From: Symbiodinium natans
Taxonomy: Eukaryota; Sar; Dinophyceae; Suessiales; Symbiodiniaceae
Direction: 5' to 3'
NCBI GenBank assembly: GCA_905221605.1
Contig: CAJNDS010000736.1
Coordinates: 1-64,000, forward strand
Length of the DNA stretch: 64,000 nt
Below are positions 1 through 10,919 of this stretch, in pieces. The translations under genes and the position numbers were made by a program. Below the pieces are notes generated by a model that was not told where the DNA came from, ran no database searches, and saw only the letters and a list, made by a program, of their open reading frames with translations. Positions within the stretch are counted from its first letter, which is position 1. The number at the start of each line of letters is the position of its first letter.

Positions 1-2045
1 CATGTACGGGATGCGGAATTGAGACTTCTGGGGGCTTGGGTTCAGTGTTCCAGGCTTAGGGTTTAAGCATTCAGGGAACAGAACTCAAGGTTCCGAACTC
101 TGTAGACCCGGGCTTCAAAAACTGTTCCGACACGGCCCCTGCCTTGCAAGTGTACTTCCATGTACTTCCTTAAGCCCTATAGACCGAAAAACCCAGGCAT
201 TGGGGTCTTTGAACCTTGCCTTGGGGTTCGCGGCTCAGGACATTGGGAGTTTTTCGCAATCATGACATATGTTGGGGAGGAAGCCTTGGTCTTTCGGACC
301 CGAAAGCTGAGAATCACTGCTCGCAGATCTGACCACGCATATGCAGTGAGATTCCCAAGCCCAAAAGAACCTGTCCGAGCTTGATTCTGGACCTGCGAAA
401 CCCACAAACCCTCAGCGCGAAACAAAAGCACCGAAACTCAAGTGACAGGAGGCCCTGACTCCTAAACCCTAACTCTCGTTTCAGAAGCCCTTTGCCTGAC
501 ATGGGGTTCGGGGTTGGGGCTTGTTAAGGTTCACATCTTGGTGTTTAACCCTGATAATGGACACTTCACAAGCAAGCCGTGCGGCTCAGGGTTTAGGGCT
601 TACGGCTCAGGGTTCTTTATACAAGTAAGGTCTCCAAACCTAAAGGTACGACTTCACTGGCCCAAGGTGGCAACTCCAACGCTGGGCCGCACACAGAGTG
701 CTAAAGAGTTACACCATTGTGAAGTCTCCTTGAGACGCTCGCTGAGCATATTAGGGTTTCGGTTTCGGGTTCTAACCTAGAAACCTACCAGGCGTCCCAT
801 TCTTGCTTGGGGTTTTGAAAAGGATCCAAACCGAAATCCACAGGGGAATAAGTGTACCACTGTGGAGTACTTAGTAGGGTTAGTGGTAGCATCGCCACAT
901 ACACATGCCAAGGCCGAACCCCAACACTCCTACCCTCTTGTTCGAAGGAACCAGGGGAACTACATCTAAACCCTCGAAAACCTGCATTTGATTCCACGAA
1001 GACAATTGTGGACGGGTGGCAAACCCCAACCCTGAACCCCCACAACCCTGCGGATTGATCTATGTTCCCCCTACAGCCTAGGAAAAGGCATCCACTGTTT
1101 AGCTTTACAAGGGTTTCCAAGGTATACTTGCCCTAAACAAAAAGAAGCGATACCACTTGGGAAACCGAATTGGGTTCTTGATACGGAACCTAAATTGATC
1201 TACCATATTATGGATTTTGAAATACAAACCATATAACTCAAATAACCCTAACTCAATTTGCAAGTCCATGAACAAGAACCTTTCGGCTTCAGGTTCAGCG
1301 GTTTGGGGCCCAACTTGGACCAACGCCTTAATCCCGGAACCCGAAAAGCGCCACCCTCAAGCACGAACCCCTCCTAAACTCTCAACATGAAGTAAAGCCC
1401 AATCCCCCCAACCCTACAGAACCTTGACCTTTAAGCCTTAAAGCTAAAAAAACTTAAACCCGCATGCTGCGCTTGCAATGCTTGCAACGCCCAGGTCCTG
1501 CGGAGACATCGTGCGGACCTCAGCCATCTCTCCGCCACGCAGAAAGCCCAAAGCCCCTTAACACTAGGGCCTCTAGGGCTGCGCACACATGCTCATGATG
1601 TGGGGGGCACAAGCCTGACACCTCCTTACGGCTTAGGTTCATCTACGGGGTTTGTGGTCGATCTAGGAAAGCTTAAGGGCCAGGTCTCATTTAGGAAGCT
1701 TGGTGGGGCTTCGGGCTTGGGGTAGTTTGTGGGGTTAAGGTGATAGTAACAAAGGAGCCGAAATGGGTAGACTCAAGCTGCTGCACAGGAATGCACAGGT
1801 GTATTCACGTTGTCCTGCGGTTCCTGCGTTGACTATCCCTGCTTCGTGCAGCTCGGGGCCTGTTCCCGCAAGTATTCTCAGTTCACAAAACCCACGGTCC
1901 TATACAACAAAAGCCACCAAAACTCTAAAGTTCTGCGATCCTATAAAAACCTACAGGCGGATTTACTCTTTGGCGCAATGACGCCGCCACGCAGAGCAAG
2001 AACGCAGGTCTCCTTGAACAGCTTCTTGTGAAAAGGTGTCATGGT

Positions 2046-2123
2046 AAACCCTAAACCCTAAACCCTAAACCCTAAACCCTAAACCCTAAACCCTAAACCC
2101 TAAACCCTAAACCCTAAACCCTT
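2046..2123 (-). repeat. Interstitial telomere repeat (CCCTAAA) about 11 copies
   Basis: About eleven uninterrupted 7-bp CCCTAAA units are visible. The unit is the plant-type telomere repeat, also known from dinoflagellates. The block lies internally in the window, so it is interstitial here. Confidence 0.95.
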
Positions 2124-2201
2124 AGTTTTTTCAACGCCCTCCTGCATCACAGTCCGGGTCCCTGGCATCTCCAGCCGGCCCGGCCATGGCTCAGGAGCCT
2201 A

Positions 2202-2336
2202 GTAGGGTTTGAGGTCTTAGGGTTTAAGGTTTAGGATTAAGGGTTTAGGGTTTAGGATTAAGGGTTTAGGGTCTAGGAGTAAGGGTTTAGGGTTTAGGAT
2301 TAAGGGTTTAGGGTTTTGGATTTTAGGGTTTAGAGT
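2202..2336 (+). repeat. Degenerate TTTAGGG repeat block, opposite orientation
   Basis: TTTAGGG-related units with insertions form a loose higher-order repeat, each including ggattaagggtttaggg or a close variant. It lies about 80 bp from the CCCTAAA block and points the other way, so the two blocks have a head-to-head telomere arrangement. Confidence 0.8.
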
Positions 2337-3293
2337 AGGTAAAGCTTCCGTAGCAGCTTGAAGTCCCGGGGGTTTCAGAAGTCTTTGAGGGTTTGAGGGG
2401 TTCGGGCTTAGAGCTTTGGGGTAACTGGGATGAAGTTCGAGGAGTTTTCGTGGTGTCCAAGACTTTTGGGTTTAAGGCCTTGGGTCGAAGGTTTACGTGT
2501 TGTAGGGGTTGACGCTCTTCGGTTTTGCGAACCCAAAACCCGAAACCCCAAGCCTAAGCCTAAGCCTGAGCCTGAGTCTCAGCCTAAGCCCCCTTGTGCC
2601 TTCTGTTCCCCCAAGAGTGCACAAGCTTTGGTGTGGCGTAGACAAAGCCACCCTATGCCCTAAATCTGTAGACCATATTCTTAAGTAAGGGGTTGCGAGC
2701 ATTTCTCCGAGGGCTTCTGCAGAAGCACTCTGCTCATTGTTCACCCGAACGAGCCCCATGACACGCCTTGAAACCAACAACCTCCAACTCTCCCTGAGGG
2801 GTGGCTTGGGCCTGAAACTCGTTTTGAAGGCGGTCCCTATCTGCCGTTAAGCCCACCCTGAGCTTGAATCCTGCTTGATTGCCTGACTTGGCGGGAGGGT
2901 TGAGAGGGTTTAGGGCTTAGGGTTGCACCAGGTGTTGAAGTTTGAGAGGGGCCCCGACCCTTCCCAGGCCTGAAGCCACCCCGCCGGACGTGAGCGAAGC
3001 TCCCGTGTTCACTCTGAGCCGATAGCCAAGATGTGCACATGATGTGAGGATTCATGTAGAGTTCGATTTCGTGAAAAAGCCGCAAAGGGATTTGTGGCTG
3101 TGCTTCTTTTTCACAGATGTCAGCCGTCTGCCTCAAGGTGAGAGAAATCAGACCTCACGTTCTGCAATCTGGGGGACTTCTTCAAGGCCTTCAACTGCTG
3201 AAGGGCCTCTGCATATGTTCGGCGGGGATTGTCATCAGCTCGCCAGAGGAGAAGCAAATCTCCAAGAACGATCTTGTGGACCGGAGTTGGTGT

Positions 3294-3674
3294 TCATTGC
3301 ATACCGTGCAAGACTTTCACCAAAACAGACACCCATTTCTGCAGGAGCGCAGGATCATCTGGAGATGTTCTGCAACAATGTATCTTGCGCCAAACGTCCT
3401 CAAGTTTTGTTGCTTCGGACGGCAGGTCTTTGAGAAGCTCCACCAAAAGATCTAGCATGCTTTCAGTGATCCGGTGGTGCACCACCGGCAGGTCACATGG
3501 ACAGTGGTTGGCAAGTATGTGATGGGAGGCCAACCGCATGGTTTCGTCAACAGCACGGGCGCCCTCCAACAAATACCCAATGTTCTTGGAGAGGATGCTG
3601 TTCACGGCATGTTCAGCCAAATGGTTTTTGTGGCGTTGGCAAGCGCCATGCACCAATTTCGACCTCAAATGCAA
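3294..3674 (-). CDS. Possible exon of an unrecognised protein
   Basis: An open frame of 126 codons on the minus strand has more protein-like composition than its surroundings. The section from about residue 45 has alternating hydrophobic and charged residues that could form helices (LLVELLKDLP, WVSVLVKVLHG). The frame opens at a TTG directly after an in-frame stop, so the true 5' limit is probably an exon boundary rather than a start codon. Plus-strand frames over the same bases are also open (129 and 147 codons), so strand choice is uncertain. I do not recognise the family. Nothing nearby suggests a function. Confidence 0.3.
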   Translation of the reverse strand: MHLRSKLVHGACQRHKNHLAEHAVNSILSKNIGYLLEGARAVDETMRLASHHILANHCPCDLPVVHHRITESMLDLLVELLKDLPSEATKLEDVWRKIHCCRTSPDDPALLQKWVSVLVKVLHGMQ

Positions 3675-4437
3675 AAGCTATCGAGCAATGTGAAGAAGGA
3701 GGGCTGTTTACAATGGTTGGAACTCGAGATACACAAGATGCTTGGCTTCTTGGTCGCTCTGCTGACAAGCATCTTCGTACCTGAGGTGGGCTCGCAGCGC
3801 TTCTTGCACGTGGTCCCAGCGTGCAAAAGTAAGATTTGCGGACACAACATGTTCCTACATCAGTTGAGAGCATGGCAGACGAAAGCTACAGGGCGGGAAG
3901 AGCAGCTTGACAAGTGAGCTAGATTTGCGCTTTGCCCATCAATGGAACGCTGCACCGGCACCTCCAGGCAAAACATAAAGTTGCAACACGCCCTTCAATG
4001 GAGCGCAGCATCAAAAGCAAAGGCAAACAGAAAAAGGTTTCCAGTTCGACGCTCGCAATTCAAGGGCCGGTCGTGACTTTATGGTTTCTGGGGCGCCGGA
4101 AGTCTCCAGAAGCTTCCAGAAGCCTCCAGAAGCCTCCAGATCCTTCCAGGGCCTTCCAGAGCAGCCACTGCAAAACAACGTTTTTGCGGGCTGTGGCGAA
4201 CTCGCTGAGCCTCAGAAGCCTCCAGATGGTTTCAGGGGCCTCCAAACTCTTCAGCCGGGCCCTCAAAAGCTTCCAAAGTCTACAGCCACGGCCAAACCAC
4301 ATTTGCTACTTGCACTTTGAGGACAACCAGGCACAACTCCAAACATGGTTTTGAAGGCCTCCAGCTAAAGTGACTGCAAACCCGTCTGCGCACTTCGTCT
4401 GGTTCTTGCACCAACCACCATTTCTGAGTCAGAGAGG
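3675..4437. other. No gene recognised
   Basis: Short open frames exist on both strands but none has recognisable motifs. The main visible structure is the small CCAGAAGCCT minisatellite listed separately. Confidence 0.5.
4098..4165. repeat. Short minisatellite, CCAGAAGCCT-like unit
   Basis: About five imperfect 10-11 bp units of the form tccagaagcct follow one another, then decay into related tccag words until about 4,290. Confidence 0.7.
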
Positions 4438-4609
4438 ATGGGCCCCCCCCCTTTGGGCAAAGGGGGGCTTAAGCCCCCCTTTAAGCCCCCCTTTAAGCCC
4501 CCCTTTAAGCCCCCCTTAAGCCCCCCTTCAAAGGGGTCCTTGCAAAGGGGGTCCCTTCGGGGGGGGGGGGGGCAAAGGGTCAAAGCCCTTAATTTAAGCC
4601 CCCCCTTAA
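4438..4609. repeat. Left arm of a G/C-homopolymer, CTTAA-rich inverted repeat
   Basis: The block starts ATGGGCCCCCCC, continues with repeated AAGCCCCCCTTT units and a run of 14 G, and ends CCCCCCTTAA at the edge of the left copia element. Read in reverse complement it matches 22,321-22,503 in order, including the ggctttgaccctttg and aaggggtcc words. The two arms therefore form one large inverted repeat now split by two retrotransposons. Weaker similarity continues about 12 bp beyond the ATGGGCC edge, so the outer limit is approximate. Confidence 0.85.
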
Positions 4610-4822
4610 TGAAATTTTACAAGATCAATGTTCACAGACTGGTTTGATCACACAATCCAGAATACACAAGATGCACAGCAAAGTCACTTGATGCAATCAC
4701 TCACTCAGCAATCTTGGTTTGTGCCGCCTTGAGCCAAAGCACCGAGTCAATGCTCATGTTGAGCATGCTGCTGTGCCAATGCTTCTCTGGAAGCATGCCA
4801 ATTGTGACCTTATATTCTAACA
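4610..4822 (-). repeat. 3' LTR of the left element (213 bp)
   Basis: On the plus strand it reads from TGAAATTTTACAAG to TTCTAACA. It matches 13,261-13,472 with about five substitutions and one single-base indel. It contains cttgagccaaa at 4,728-4,738, the complement of the last 11 nt of the dinoflagellate spliced leader. Confidence 0.93.
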
Positions 4823-5293
4823 CGGTCCCTCAGCAGAGACAATGTTTGTCTGTGCTGTTCTCCAGTCACAATTCAAATAATTTCGTAAAACAAAGATTCA
4901 GTCAACCAATCAACGGAGTATGTCGAAAAAAATCTCGACTGCAAACGACTACCAATCAGCTCAGCAGTGAACAATGCACTCAGAGGCTCGGCTCAATCCT
5001 TTTGCTTTGCAAGCGAATCGCAATCGCTTCAAAAGAGAACTTGCAACGAAACCTGCAATGTTCTGTTGGCATACCGAATGCTCCAATGCATCCGAATCAA
5101 TACACCACACGGAGTGGTCCTGAGAAACGGTCAGCAAAGTTTCCAATCGGGGTCCAATGAGCTGCAGCAAGTGAAAAACCACATCATCACCAATGAAAAG
5201 CATCAACTGTAAAGCCAATCGTCGAAGCACAAACCAATCAAATGCAATCTCATCTTTCCAGGCCAGTCAAACTTGTTGGATGCCGATGAGGCA

Positions 5294-6535
5294 TCAGTCC
5301 ATCTGGTGGACGTTGAGGGCAATCCTCAATCGGCTGCCTCCGCTTGCGATCGTGAGCTCGGAGCTGCCAATCTGGCCTTCGCCAATGGCCCTTGCCACTG
5401 CGCTTCCAGCAATGGCCGACGAGCCAATGCCTGCGGTGCGTCCTGCACCAATCAGCTTGCTCAGGCGTGTCGGGACGGCAATGTGGCGGTGGAACGAAAA
5501 CTGCTCCGTTGTGCCACTCAAGTCCCAATTCAATCCGTCCAAAAGGGCCTTCAGTGACAATCGAGTGTCAACCACCATCGCAGTCAACAGCTCAATCGGG
5601 TTCAGGCGGTAGTTGCCATCTTCAATGGCCTCCACGATCAAGCAATGGCCACAGTAAGACTGGTTGTGCCAATGCAACAATCCGCCCTTTCCCGTGGCGG
5701 GGGTTCTTCAAGACCGTGGGGAATCGGGACATCAATGGGTGGTACCCAATGATCCAGACATTCTCGCGCAATCCTGCCTCAATGGAGGGGACCTGATCGC
5801 ACCACTGATGGAGCTTCACCAATGCCTGGTCAATGGTGGTGAAGGCATTTGCCTGACCACACGGAAAACCATCCAATGCAATGACGCCGTCTGCCACCAC
5901 GCTTCGCATCAATGACTCTGGCAATGCCAGGAAGAAGGGCATCGCCATCAATGAGCCATCCAGGATCATCTCACTTCCAATCTGCCAGTGATGGACACAA
6001 TGACCCAATTGCGAACTTGCAGCGTGCGGATGGTCAATGGGACCATTCCTTCCTGAGCAGTGACCAATGCCAATGGCAACCCATGTTGGACTGCACCAAC
6101 GCGCATTCCAGCCTGCGCACTGTAAGCGACAATGAGCCATGCCAATCCCACGGAAGGACCAATGCCCTCTGGACTGGGCCAATCCTCCGTTTTGAGGCAT
6201 GTCGCGTACGATCCAAGCCTCAATGGATTCAATCCAGCTTGCGGCTCCAATGTCTTGAGGCTTGCATTGTTGAGCAGCACTCCACCGATGCAATGCTCAA
6301 TCAGTCTCATCCTCACCAAAAGAGCTTTCGCTGTGTCGATGTCAATGCCAATCCTCCGAACGATCGGGAGGCATGCTGTCTCTGTCGGGAGCAATGCCAA
6401 TGCATCAGACAGGATCTCCTGCAATCCCCTGTATTGCATCGCGCTTTCGTTCAGGAGGCGCTTGCAATCGTCTTTCAACTGATCTAAGCCAGCCAATGGG
6501 ACGATCGGGGCAATCACACCTGCGGGGACGGCCAT
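5294..6535 (-). pseudogene. Third ORF (ORF3) of the left element, unknown function, frameshifted
   Basis: The frame begins with ATG at 6,535, runs to about 5,966, continues in a second frame (5,622-6,293 open) and ends in a third (to 5,294). Joined conceptually it is about 400 residues. It sits between pol and the 3' LTR, where envelope-like or accessory ORFs of retroelements lie. The same ORF occurs in the right element at 20,422-21,638. Shared landmarks include GPSV-AW, FFLALP against FIALP, FPCGQAN against FPCQQAN, PSIEA against PSIKA, the exact string HWHNQSYCG, HRHIA, GAGRTAG and GSRLRI near the stop. I see no signal peptide, membrane segment or catalytic motif that names a family. The sense strand is dense with ATTG. 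Confidence 0.75.
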
Positions 6536-7221
6536 GGTTGCCAATCTACGGACTGCAGAAAGGACAGTGTTCACAAGGCGCAATGCACAAAATGCTCTAG
6601 GCCCGAATGAGTGATCGCAATGTGACGCAATGTGAGCCACAGTTCAGCGTGATCAATGCTTCAAAATTTGCAGAAAACCAATTCTTCATGCACTCCGCTC
6701 ACTGGAAAATCAATTCAGGGTTTCGGGCTTTATGTACAATGACAGTCAGAAGGAGCAATTTGTTCAATTGCAATGCTTGACGGTCCCTTGTTTGCCAATG
6801 TCGTTTCAATGGCTGTCGTCCGCTCAATAGCGGACTAGCTGCGCACCTAACCGCAATGCGGTTGACGGCGGTTGAGCGATGCTCTTAAAATCAATCTTAA
6901 ACACAATAAACACTAAACAACATGACTGAATGCACAACGCACAATGCAGTACTGACATGTTGCACATGTGACAAGAATGTCAATGCGACTGCAATGCACT
7001 GTCAAGACAGCAATGTTCTTCTCTCTCTCTTTCTCTCAATGCTCAACGCAATCCAATTTAGACCGCGGAGGTCAAAGCGAAAACAACACAATTCCTCGGT
7101 CCCTCAAACAGGACCGGAAAAGCAATGCAATGGCCCAAGCCGCGTAACGTCGCGGGGCGAAGGGTCGGGTGGGCGGGGAAACAAAAGGGAAAGTGAAACA
7201 GTTTTTTTTCCGATCCAGTGC
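6536..7221 (-). other. Non-coding spacer between pol and ORF3, left element
   Basis: No open frame looks coding. The spacer is conserved with 19,752-20,421 of the right element, for example in the words around tgacggtccctgtttgcc and the ctctctctttctctc tract. Similarity fades about 60-80 bp before the ORF3 start. It may hold a splice or leader region for ORF3 expression; that is inference. Confidence 0.6.
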
Positions 7222-9819
7222 TCAGCCATATCGAAATTGGTTCCTGACCAATCCAAGCTTCCCAATGAGGTTGTGCAATGTTTCGGTGGAGACGTATTTG
7301 GTCAATACATCCGCCGGGTTGAACTTGGTTCCTATCTTGCGGACTTGCAGCAATCCGCTCTGTACAAGATTTTGCATGTACAAGTATCGCAATTCTACGT
7401 GCTTTGTACGCTTTCCAGCGCCAAATCTAGTAGCCATGCTCTTACCTGCAGTAGAATCGGTGTACGCAACAATCTGCACACGTCGCGCAAACTCCGCTTC
7501 CAAGACAAGATTCTTTACGAACAATGCCTCGTTCACTCCTTGGCCAATAGCATACAGTTCAGCCTCACCAGAAGACAATGCCACAGTGGCCTGTGTCCTC
7601 GAGGAGTGAATGACATCGCAATCAAGAACCTGCACCGTGCTTCCGCTGGTGCTCTTCCGCGTGCGAGAACAACCTGCCCAATCGCTATCCACGTAGCAAG
7701 CAATGTCAAGGGTACAACGCCAATCGGCCCGCATCTGGCTCGGGCGTAGTCGTAGAACAGACTGCTTCGTGCCTACAATGTACCTTAGCAGATGCTTCAG
7801 CTTAGCTAGGCTTTCCAATGTAGGTGACTTCACGTCACGCGACAGTTCCTTGACAGCGTAAGAGCAATCCGGCCGAACGAAAGCTAGCCAGAGCAATTTC
7901 CCTACTGCGGTTCGGTACTTAGCGTGCTCAGCAGGTTCCAATGGCGTGTCTGCGTCTTGCATGCGTTTCAATGCGGTCGTGCCAGTGGTATTGACATTGT
8001 TTGCCGATTCCATTTGGTAGATCTTAAGCAACTCCTCAATGTAACCCTGCGACATGAACATGTCAATCGAATCGCCATTGTGCTTGAGGCGACGTCCGAG
8101 AAACGAATGTTCTGTTCCAGGCTCCAATGAGCCAATGATCTTCACCAACAGTTCTTTGCCTAAGGCTTCAGTGAACGACTTCGACTGCTCAGAATCTCCA
8201 ACAATCAGCAAATCGTCTACGTATGCCAAAACATACAGCTGCTTGGACGAATGACAATACAAGTTTCCGTCAGACTTGCATCGTCTGAATCCTAGCTTAG
8301 CCATGACCTTGGCAAAATGCTCTTGCCACAATCGAGGGCTTTGTTTCAGGCCATACATAGCTTTGTTCAATTTCCACAGGCACTTGAAATCGGGGTAGTA
8401 CTCAGCCGGTGGCCAAATGAAAATGTCTTCAGTCATTGGCGCATGAAGGAATGCTGTGGACACATCTGCAAGGTTAATGCACCAATTGCGCGTCAACGCC
8501 ATGATCAGCATGATGCGTAGCGTGACCAATGACGGCGTGCTCGCAAACAGCGTGTCAGAGTCCAATGCCTGTGCGTCCTGATAGCATCCCTGGACTACCA
8601 ATCTCATCTGCAACTCCGTGTCTGTTTTCCATCTCTTGACCCATTTGACACCAATGGCATTCCTAACTTGTTCTTCAGTGCACTCTTCAATTGGTTTCTC
8701 GGTGTAAACCGTGAAGTCTTTCATGGACTTCATCTCTTTGTTCATACCAATCTTTTGGGCTTCTTCAGGGAATTCACGGGTGATGTCCCAAATGATCGGT
8801 TCCGAGAGTTTCAATTCTTCTTTGTATTCTTCACTGTCGTAGTTGACTTCTACAGGAATGTCAATGCCATCTTTGGTCGTGACCTTAGCTACACCAACCT
8901 GTCCGCAGATCCAATTCGTAACAGAAGCTACCACGCAGGCAATCCTCTGCGATTTGCTCAGCGGAGGAACAGAAGGTGCATCGGGGTCAATCCTAAGAGA
9001 CTTCGCTGGGCGTCCAATCTCCTCTTCAGCAGACCTGCGTACTGTCGGGGATCTCTCAGTCTCTCCAATCGATGTTTCTGCGACTCGAATCGGAAGATCC
9101 TCTAACGCAGGAAGCTCCTCAGCAATGGCTTCACCAGGGGGTTCTTGGGGAACCTCAGGAGTAGCAACACTACTTTTCTCCAATCCAGGAGGGTCTCTGA
9201 TTTTGCCTGTAACCGTCAATGACTTCGGCAATACAAAGTCAGTAGTGGGCTCTTCTCTGGCTTTGGGCTTCCAAGGGAGAGCTTGCAATTCCTTCAGAGG
9301 TCCTACCTGCCAATGCTGCGAGGGTGGCAATCTTCTAACAGTGCGAACTTTCACTACACCGTCTTCTGTTGCCACAATGATTTCATTCGCCTCGGTGTCT
9401 CTACCTAGCCACAAAGCAATCTTCCAGGGCGTGTCTGCTTTTCGTGCTTTTGAAGGGGTAATGACCTTAGCTTGTACGCACTCTGCAAATGTGCACAATC
9501 CACCTTCATAGTTTCGGTTCCACCTACGAAAATACGATGTGAATCCGTCAGAATGCACGAGGTATCGGTTAATCAACCACTGCGCGTGTTTGACTGCCCA
9601 AGGGTACAATGCGCTGTTGGAGTCAATTGCGAAACCAGTGTTGTGCTCGACCTGATACAGTAGCGTACGCAATTGTCCGTACAATGTGCGTTGCATCTGT
9701 CCTACAGATCCACTAGACTGGGAATGTTCCTTCGGGGCTGCGCGCAAGCTCAATCCACCTAACTCAGAGCAAACACGTTGACACAATGCTTTGAGGGGAC
9801 TTTCTTGGTCATACTGCAA
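7222..9819 (-). CDS. Copia pol, 3' part: integrase C-terminal half, RT and RNase H
   Basis: An uninterrupted 865-codon frame. The first ~130 residues are the second half of the integrase core (QYDQE, then SGSVGQMQRTL). A basic, proline-rich linker follows, then the copia RT domain with LADVSTAFLHA, YGLKQSPRLW and the catalytic YVDD at about 8,212-8,223. RNase H follows with YVDSDWAGC, SSGEAELYA, TDSTAG and NPADVLTKY before the stop. The RT and RNase H acidic residues appear intact. The integrase motif has glycine where the third catalytic residue (Glu in NGVAERMNRTL-type motifs) is expected. This is the best preserved frame of either element. It lacks its own start because upstream frameshifts cut it from gag. 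Confidence 0.92.
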   Translation of the reverse strand: MQYDQESPLKALCQRVCSELGGLSLRAAPKEHSQSSGSVGQMQRTLYGQLRTLLYQVEHNTGFAIDSNSALYPWAVKHAQWLINRYLVHSDGFTSYFRRWNRNYEGGLCTFAECVQAKVITPSKARKADTPWKIALWLGRDTEANEIIVATEDGVVKVRTVRRLPPSQHWQVGPLKELQALPWKPKAREEPTTDFVLPKSLTVTGKIRDPPGLEKSSVATPEVPQEPPGEAIAEELPALEDLPIRVAETSIGETERSPTVRRSAEEEIGRPAKSLRIDPDAPSVPPLSKSQRIACVVASVTNWICGQVGVAKVTTKDGIDIPVEVNYDSEEYKEELKLSEPIIWDITREFPEEAQKIGMNKEMKSMKDFTVYTEKPIEECTEEQVRNAIGVKWVKRWKTDTELQMRLVVQGCYQDAQALDSDTLFASTPSLVTLRIMLIMALTRNWCINLADVSTAFLHAPMTEDIFIWPPAEYYPDFKCLWKLNKAMYGLKQSPRLWQEHFAKVMAKLGFRRCKSDGNLYCHSSKQLYVLAYVDDLLIVGDSEQSKSFTEALGKELLVKIIGSLEPGTEHSFLGRRLKHNGDSIDMFMSQGYIEELLKIYQMESANNVNTTGTTALKRMQDADTPLEPAEHAKYRTAVGKLLWLAFVRPDCSYAVKELSRDVKSPTLESLAKLKHLLRYIVGTKQSVLRLRPSQMRADWRCTLDIACYVDSDWAGCSRTRKSTSGSTVQVLDCDVIHSSRTQATVALSSGEAELYAIGQGVNEALFVKNLVLEAEFARRVQIVAYTDSTAGKSMATRFGAGKRTKHVELRYLYMQNLVQSGLLQVRKIGTKFNPADVLTKYVSTETLHNLIGKLGLVRNQFRYG

Positions 9820-9865
9820 TACACCAAATGTCCTACCACATTCGAAGATGAACTTTTCAGTTCAG

Positions 9866-10876
9866 CTACACTGTAGTCATGCCCAATCCTGATATCACGT
9901 CAACTGCAGAGAGAATCTTCTGCAAAGGCAAATCCTTATTCGTGGCACTAGAGCAGTAGTCCACTTGGATAACAGGCTGACGGTCAATCTGCTTCTTGGC
10001 TGGGCCATGTCTGCCTTTCGCCTTGACACAATGTGGACACCAATCTCTAAACGGCAAATGAGTCAATTCGTGTTGTTTTCTTTCGGACGAAGAGGGTTCA
10101 CCAGGAACCTTCAATCCTTTCGGGACTCTCGCATGTCTATCTGAGGTTTCCTGTTCAGTTCTCTCATACTCAATCGGAATGGGAACAAAGACAGAGAATC
10201 CTCTCCATGCTTGAAACAAATCCCTCCGAGGATCTTGTTCAGGTTCTTTCACAGTACCATCATCCTCACGAACAGAACACCAATAGTCCTCAATTTCAGT
10301 ACCATTCGATTCAGGGAACTGAGATTCCACAATGTATGTGTAGCGATCTGCCATCAGTGAGTCGCCAAATTCGTTGTCTCGCTTGGCGTCAATCGGGGAA
10401 GGCTCATCATCAGGATGAACCAAATCAGTTCGTTTCTGGTGAATCATGCGAATCCAAAACGTAGGCAATTGAACCCAATAGTCAGTAGTTCGCTCCATTC
10501 CAGTCAATGGATCAGGAGTGTGGAAGAGCCGCAATAGATCTTCTTTCATCTTGTTGTCAAACACTTGAACAGAGCGCAATCTGCTCAAAATCGTGTTTTC
10601 AGAGTCCAAGGTCTCCAATACCTCGGTCCCTCGGCTCAACACACGACGCTCAATGGGAGAACTACTGGGCTGCAAAGTCTCAGAACTGGGCTTCAATGCC
10701 TGCGAGGGCTCAGGCTTAGGTGATGTTTTGGGCTGAGGCTTCAATGCTTTCGGGGGCTGCAAAGTCTCCGGGCGCTTTCGCAGCCTTTGCTTCAATGCAA
10801 AGCGAGTGCTCCCAGTCCACTCTCGATCATCCTTAGCCTTGGAGTCCTCCAATGAACGAAAATCCGCGTCAATCAC
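9866..10876 (-). pseudogene. Copia pol, 5' part: pre-integrase zinc motif and start of integrase core
   Basis: A 336-codon frame. The N-terminal half is proline- and charge-rich linker (KPQPKTSPKPEPSQ). Near the C-terminus is the copia pre-integrase motif H-x3-H-x6-C-x2-C (HELTHLPFRDWCPHC), followed by VIQVDYC, which holds the first catalytic Asp of integrase. The frame stops after SGLGMTTV because about 26 bp present in the right element are missing here; a further single-base difference then shifts the frame. Upstream it is cut from gag-protease by a 10-bp tandem duplication of aggtaggacc near 10,920. Confidence 0.85.
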
Positions 10877-10919
10877 CGTCTTACGACTGCCATCCTTGTA
10901 GGACTTACGGGTCTCTCTC

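Larger units (their letters stand above)
1..2950. repeat. Degenerate telomere-like, low-complexity region
   Basis: Much of this stretch is built from drifting variants of TTTAGGG and its complement, such as gggttt, ggcttaggg, aaccct and aaaccc, mixed with unique sequence. No reading frame shows protein-like composition; short open frames exist on both strands but look accidental. Two better-preserved blocks are listed separately. It may be an old subtelomeric or interstitial telomeric region. I see no gene in it. Confidence 0.6.

Noticed and set aside
4438-4609. Protein of repeated KPPFKPPFKPP or GGLKGGLKGG type
   Set aside because: It is a direct translation of the AAGCCCCCCTTT repeat on either strand.
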